Shown piece by piece: positions 61,481 to 64,000 of a DNA stretch of 64,000 bases. Under the pieces are notes generated by a model. The model made no database searches and was not told the DNA's origin. It saw nothing but the letters and a program-made list of their open reading frames with translations. The DNA is from Stenomitos frigidus ULC18. Its GTDB lineage: Bacteria; Cyanobacteriota; Cyanobacteriia; Leptolyngbyales; Leptolyngbyaceae. Location: positions 1 through 64,000 of the forward strand of contig NZ_PVWK01000026.1 in the NCBI RefSeq assembly GCF_003003795.1, given 5' to 3'. The translations under genes were made by a program, and so were the position numbers. The first letter of the stretch is position 1; each line of letters begins with the position of its first letter.

Positions 61481-62332
61481 ATGCGTGCGAGTGAACTCCT
61501 GAAGCGCTATGCCGCAGGAGAAAGAGATTTCAGTCGGATTAGCTTGTGGGGGGTCAATCTCAGCAAAGCTAGCTTGAAAGGCATTGACCTAAGCCATGCT
61601 GATCTGAGAGGGGCAAATTTGTGCGGCATTGTGCTTCGAGAAGCATGCATGGATGGAACAAACTTGGCTGAGGCCGATTTGACCGGAGCTGATCTTTGGG
61701 GCGTCGATTTACGGGGTGCTGATTTGCAATGTGCCAATTTGACAGAAGCCAACTTGACTGGGGCCGATCTCCGACAAGCATGTTTAGTGCAGGCAATCCT
61801 GAATAAGGCAACCCTAAATTCGGTTAATCTCAGTCAGGCGAACTTGAACAGTGCCCACCTTTGGGGCTCAAACCTCTGCGCTGCCAAACTCCTTGAAATT
61901 GACCTGCGGGCTGCCAATTTGCGTGGTGCTTATCTATGCCAGGCCATTTTGAGCGGCGATTTGCGTGAGGCGAACCTGAGTGGTGCCAATTTAAGCTGGA
62001 CCATTTTGGCTGGGGCAAATTTGCAAGATGCCATTCTGACAGAAGCTGAATTGAGTAGTGCTAATCTCAATGGCGCGAACCTGACTAACGCTAAACTACG
62101 TGGTGCCGATTTGCGCGGTGCTGATCTAAGCGATGCCAATTTGAGCGGTGTTAACCTGACTGAAGCAAACCTCTCAATGGCAAAACTAACGGGTACGATC
62201 CTCAACGGTGCCACGCTCAGTGGTGCGGATCTACGCGGCACCAACCTGACCTCAACCGACCTTACGGAAGCCAATCTCCTCGGAGCCAACTTGCGCGGCG
62301 TGGTCATGCCAGATAATGTAGCCACTGGTTAG
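61481..62332 (+). CDS. Pentapeptide-repeat protein
   Basis: The 283-residue protein consists of about fifty A(D/N)LXX pentapeptides from residue ~17 to ~275, giving a long right-handed beta-helix. Its N-terminal cap ELLKRYAAGERDFSRISL is nearly identical in pattern to that of the protein at 23817-24362. No signal or transmembrane span is seen. The function is unknown; DNA-mimicking and scaffold roles are known for some family members. Confidence 0.92.
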   Translation: MRASELLKRYAAGERDFSRISLWGVNLSKASLKGIDLSHADLRGANLCGIVLREACMDGTNLAEADLTGADLWGVDLRGADLQCANLTEANLTGADLRQACLVQAILNKATLNSVNLSQANLNSAHLWGSNLCAAKLLEIDLRAANLRGAYLCQAILSGDLREANLSGANLSWTILAGANLQDAILTEAELSSANLNGANLTNAKLRGADLRGADLSDANLSGVNLTEANLSMAKLTGTILNGATLSGADLRGTNLTSTDLTEANLLGANLRGVVMPDNVATG

Positions 62333-62385
62333 AAGGCAGCAGCAAAGCTGAAAATCGCCTATGGGGTGGGAAGATAAACAAACTT

Positions 62386-63042
62386 GTGAGCGACCCAGCA
62401 AGGTTCCCAAAAATCATTTTTCTTGACGCGGTAGGCACGCTGTTTGGTGTGACAGGCAGTGTAGGCGGTGTTTATGCTGATATTGCGCGTCAATTTGGGG
62501 TGGAAGTTTCGGCAACGGCTTTAAACCGAGCCTTTTTTCAGAGTTTTCGAGCAGCAGGAAGACCAGCGTTTGGGACAATCGATCGCGCCGAGATTCCAGC
62601 GAGAGAGTTCGCCTGGTGGTTTGCGATCGCCACCAACACCTTCAAGCAAGCAGGTGTTTTGGAACAATTTCCCGATTTCACCGAGTTTTTTGCTGCACTG
62701 TATGCGCACTTTGCGACGGCAGCGCCGTGGGTTGTGTATCCCGATGTGCGATCGGCATTAGAGCGCTGGCAACGCATGGGCATACCCCTGGGTGTTCTGT
62801 CTAACTTTGATTCGCGGCTTTATGCTGTGCTACAGGCTCTCGATTTAGCCACTTTTTTCGCATCTGTCACCCTTTCGACGGAGGTTGGTGCTGCAAAGCC
62901 TGACGCTCAAATTTTTGCGATCGCTCTTCAGAAACACGACTGTTTACCTAACGCTGCATGGCACATTGGTGACAGTTTTGAGGAAGACTACCAGGCCGCA
63001 AAAGCGGTCGGCATGCGCGGGATTTGGCTACGACGAACGTAG
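62386..63042 (+). CDS. HAD-family hydrolase
   Basis: The 218-residue protein is a HAD subfamily IA phosphatase. The nucleophile motif IIFLDAVGTLFG has Asp as expected, followed by a cap domain (helical, ~20-110), motif II VLSNFDSR, motif III with Lys in GAAKPDAQIF, and motif IV HIGDSFEEDYQAAK. GTG 62386 is the start. It follows the pentapeptide gene by 53 bp. Substrate cannot be read from the sequence. Confidence 0.9.
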   Translation: MSDPARFPKIIFLDAVGTLFGVTGSVGGVYADIARQFGVEVSATALNRAFFQSFRAAGRPAFGTIDRAEIPAREFAWWFAIATNTFKQAGVLEQFPDFTEFFAALYAHFATAAPWVVYPDVRSALERWQRMGIPLGVLSNFDSRLYAVLQALDLATFFASVTLSTEVGAAKPDAQIFAIALQKHDCLPNAAWHIGDSFEEDYQAAKAVGMRGIWLRRT

Positions 63043-63115
63043 AGTTTGGGTGTAGGGTAGTAGAGACGTTTTTTGGAACGTCTGTACTGATCATCATGCT
63101 GTCTTACTGCTGGTT

Positions 63116-64000
63116 ATGACGCTAAAACCATCTCAAATCCTCAACCTGCTTAAAGAGAAGCGGGCTGATTTTGCTACGTTTGATCAAACGACGTTACAGG
63201 CGTTAGAGAAATATCGAAAAGCCTTGGCTGTGGCCTCACAGTCAACGGAAGCGGTTCTGTTGGAACAGCTGTCGGAGTTTGTCGCGAACGATCGCGGTGC
63301 GGAGCCCCTTGAACCACTGGGCGATCATCCAAATTGGCTGATGCCGTCTGGGCTGGCGTGGCAAAGTCGAGAGGAGAGTCATCAGTGGGTGCGCGATTGT
63401 CTCACGGGCGTTGCCACGTTTGCGGTCGATGGTTCCCAGATTTATCCCAGCAAAGACTTTTCGATTCCTGTGGCGCTGGTGCAGATTGGTTGGTTTGAGA
63501 ATTTGCACCAGCCCGGTGGACAGTACGACAAGGATATTGCCGTCGATGTGATGACGCCAGCCGATCTCAAAGCAAATACCAGCGGCGATCCGGTCGATCG
63601 ACGGGTGAATATGCGCCGCTTTGAGATGGAGACAGAACGACTGGTGCAATATATGGAAGACCGGGCAGGCTGCGGCGATTGTCTAGCGTTTCTGGATGGT
63701 TCGCTGGTAGTGACGTTTGCTGAAGCGTTTGATGAAAAGACGAAGCAGCACTATATTGATTGCGTTGTGCGCCTTCTGCAGGCAAGCGAAAAGTACCGAG
63801 TGCCGCTGGTTGGCTACATCGACACTTCCTACGCGCGTGATTTGACCTTGATGCTGCAACGGTTGTCACCGGGCTTACCCGATGCACCCGCTATTCACGA
63901 CGCGTCGTTAGTGCGGAGTATGCAGTGGGGCGATCGTACGCCTTTATTTCGCTGTCGCCGACCGGGGATTTTGAGGCAGTATCCAGGCGCGATCGCGAGC
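63116..64000 (+). CDS. nurA: NurA family nuclease, partial (3' end outside window)
   Basis: The frame from ATG 63116 is open to the window edge, 295 codons. The NurA fold appears as FAVDGSQIYPSKDF (metal-binding Asp) and SGDCLAFLDGSLVV-like strand (CLAFLDGSLVVTFAE), with further acidic residues. NurA is a 5'-3' nuclease that partners the HerA helicase in archaeal and some bacterial end resection; cyanobacteria carry both. The C-terminus and any herA neighbour are outside this window. Preceded by the HAD gene with a 73-bp gap. Confidence 0.85.
   Translation, partial: MTLKPSQILNLLKEKRADFATFDQTTLQALEKYRKALAVASQSTEAVLLEQLSEFVANDRGAEPLEPLGDHPNWLMPSGLAWQSREESHQWVRDCLTGVATFAVDGSQIYPSKDFSIPVALVQIGWFENLHQPGGQYDKDIAVDVMTPADLKANTSGDPVDRRVNMRRFEMETERLVQYMEDRAGCGDCLAFLDGSLVVTFAEAFDEKTKQHYIDCVVRLLQASEKYRVPLVGYIDTSYARDLTLMLQRLSPGLPDAPAIHDASLVRSMQWGDRTPLFRCRRPGILRQYPGAIAS

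Noticed and set aside
61507-62325. Several long minus-strand frames
   Set aside because: They mirror the repetitive A(D/N)LXX codons of the pentapeptide gene, which keep all frames open.
63242-63887. Minus-strand frames over the end of the window
   Set aside because: They are antisense to nurA, whose sense frame carries conserved acidic motifs.

Overview
The window is chromosomal DNA of a cyanobacterium, most likely a filamentous or Leptolyngbya-like non-model lineage. The evidence is the high density of the HIP1 octamer GCGATCGC, cyanobacterial gene sets (CRR6 for NDH-1 assembly, a lysA-cdaA-uppS run, plsX-fabH-fabD-plsC, a CobA-HemD fusion, many pentapeptide-repeat and WD40/TPR proteins) and heptanucleotide short tandem repeats in spacers. 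No rRNA, tRNA, CRISPR array, transposase or phage gene was seen. The order of genes is chromosomal housekeeping mixed with accessory signalling genes.

Region by region. 0.3-5.7 kb: clpS and a CPBP membrane protease, a J-domain/TPR protein, a TM2-SHOCT protein, a ComEA-like helix-hairpin-helix protein whose 3' end overlaps lepB, and a ferredoxin-reductase-like flavoprotein led by a cobalamin riboswitch whose variable arm carries heptamer repeats. 5.9-12.9 kb: a DUF6398-like protein followed by a P-loop NTPase with about ten TPRs, a zinc-ribbon protein, clpC with its terminator, and rimI with a repeat-derived insertion. 12.9-18 kb: lysA, cdaA (c-di-AMP synthase) and uppS, then a three-Ig-like-repeat peptidoglycan amidase; this stretch serves cell-wall precursor supply and turnover. 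18-24.4 kb: a three-PAS/GAF histidine kinase, an FMN reductase, a response regulator fused to a thioredoxin-reductase-like module without the redox cysteines, and a pentapeptide protein. 24.6-28.6 kb: a minus-strand polysaccharide cluster (LbH acetyltransferase, GT2, O-antigen polymerase-like protein, 2OG-Fe(II) oxygenase). 28.6-29.7 kb: a long spacer with stacked hairpins. 29.7-36.8 kb: exported TPR protein, ispD, GT9-gmhB heptose genes, a 25-residue membrane peptide with a strong Shine-Dalgarno, CRR6 and a soluble-type lytic transglycosylase.

37.3-44 kb: a KAP/AAA-like ATPase next to a 1713-residue STAND NTPase with 14 WD40 repeats. This is the best candidate for an undescribed two-gene sensing system, but no effector activity can be read from the sequence. 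44-52.5 kb: small exported and membrane proteins, a membrane-anchored PIN-domain protein, an alpha/beta hydrolase, CobA-HemD, an SH3b protein, a hexapeptide acetyltransferase and a DUF2288 protein. 52.5-56.4 kb: fatty acid/phospholipid initiation operon plsX-fabH-fabD-plsC, read on the minus strand. 57-64 kb: a lipoprotein joining two PLD motifs, an EF-hand loop and a C-terminal HhH DNA-binding domain, a type II NADH dehydrogenase, a pentapeptide protein, a HAD hydrolase and the 5' part of nurA, cut by the window edge.

Recurrent themes are proteolysis (ClpS/ClpC, CPBP, LepB), envelope building, large NTPase-repeat signalling proteins, and heptamer repeats that sit in spacers, inside one riboswitch and apparently inside reading frames.
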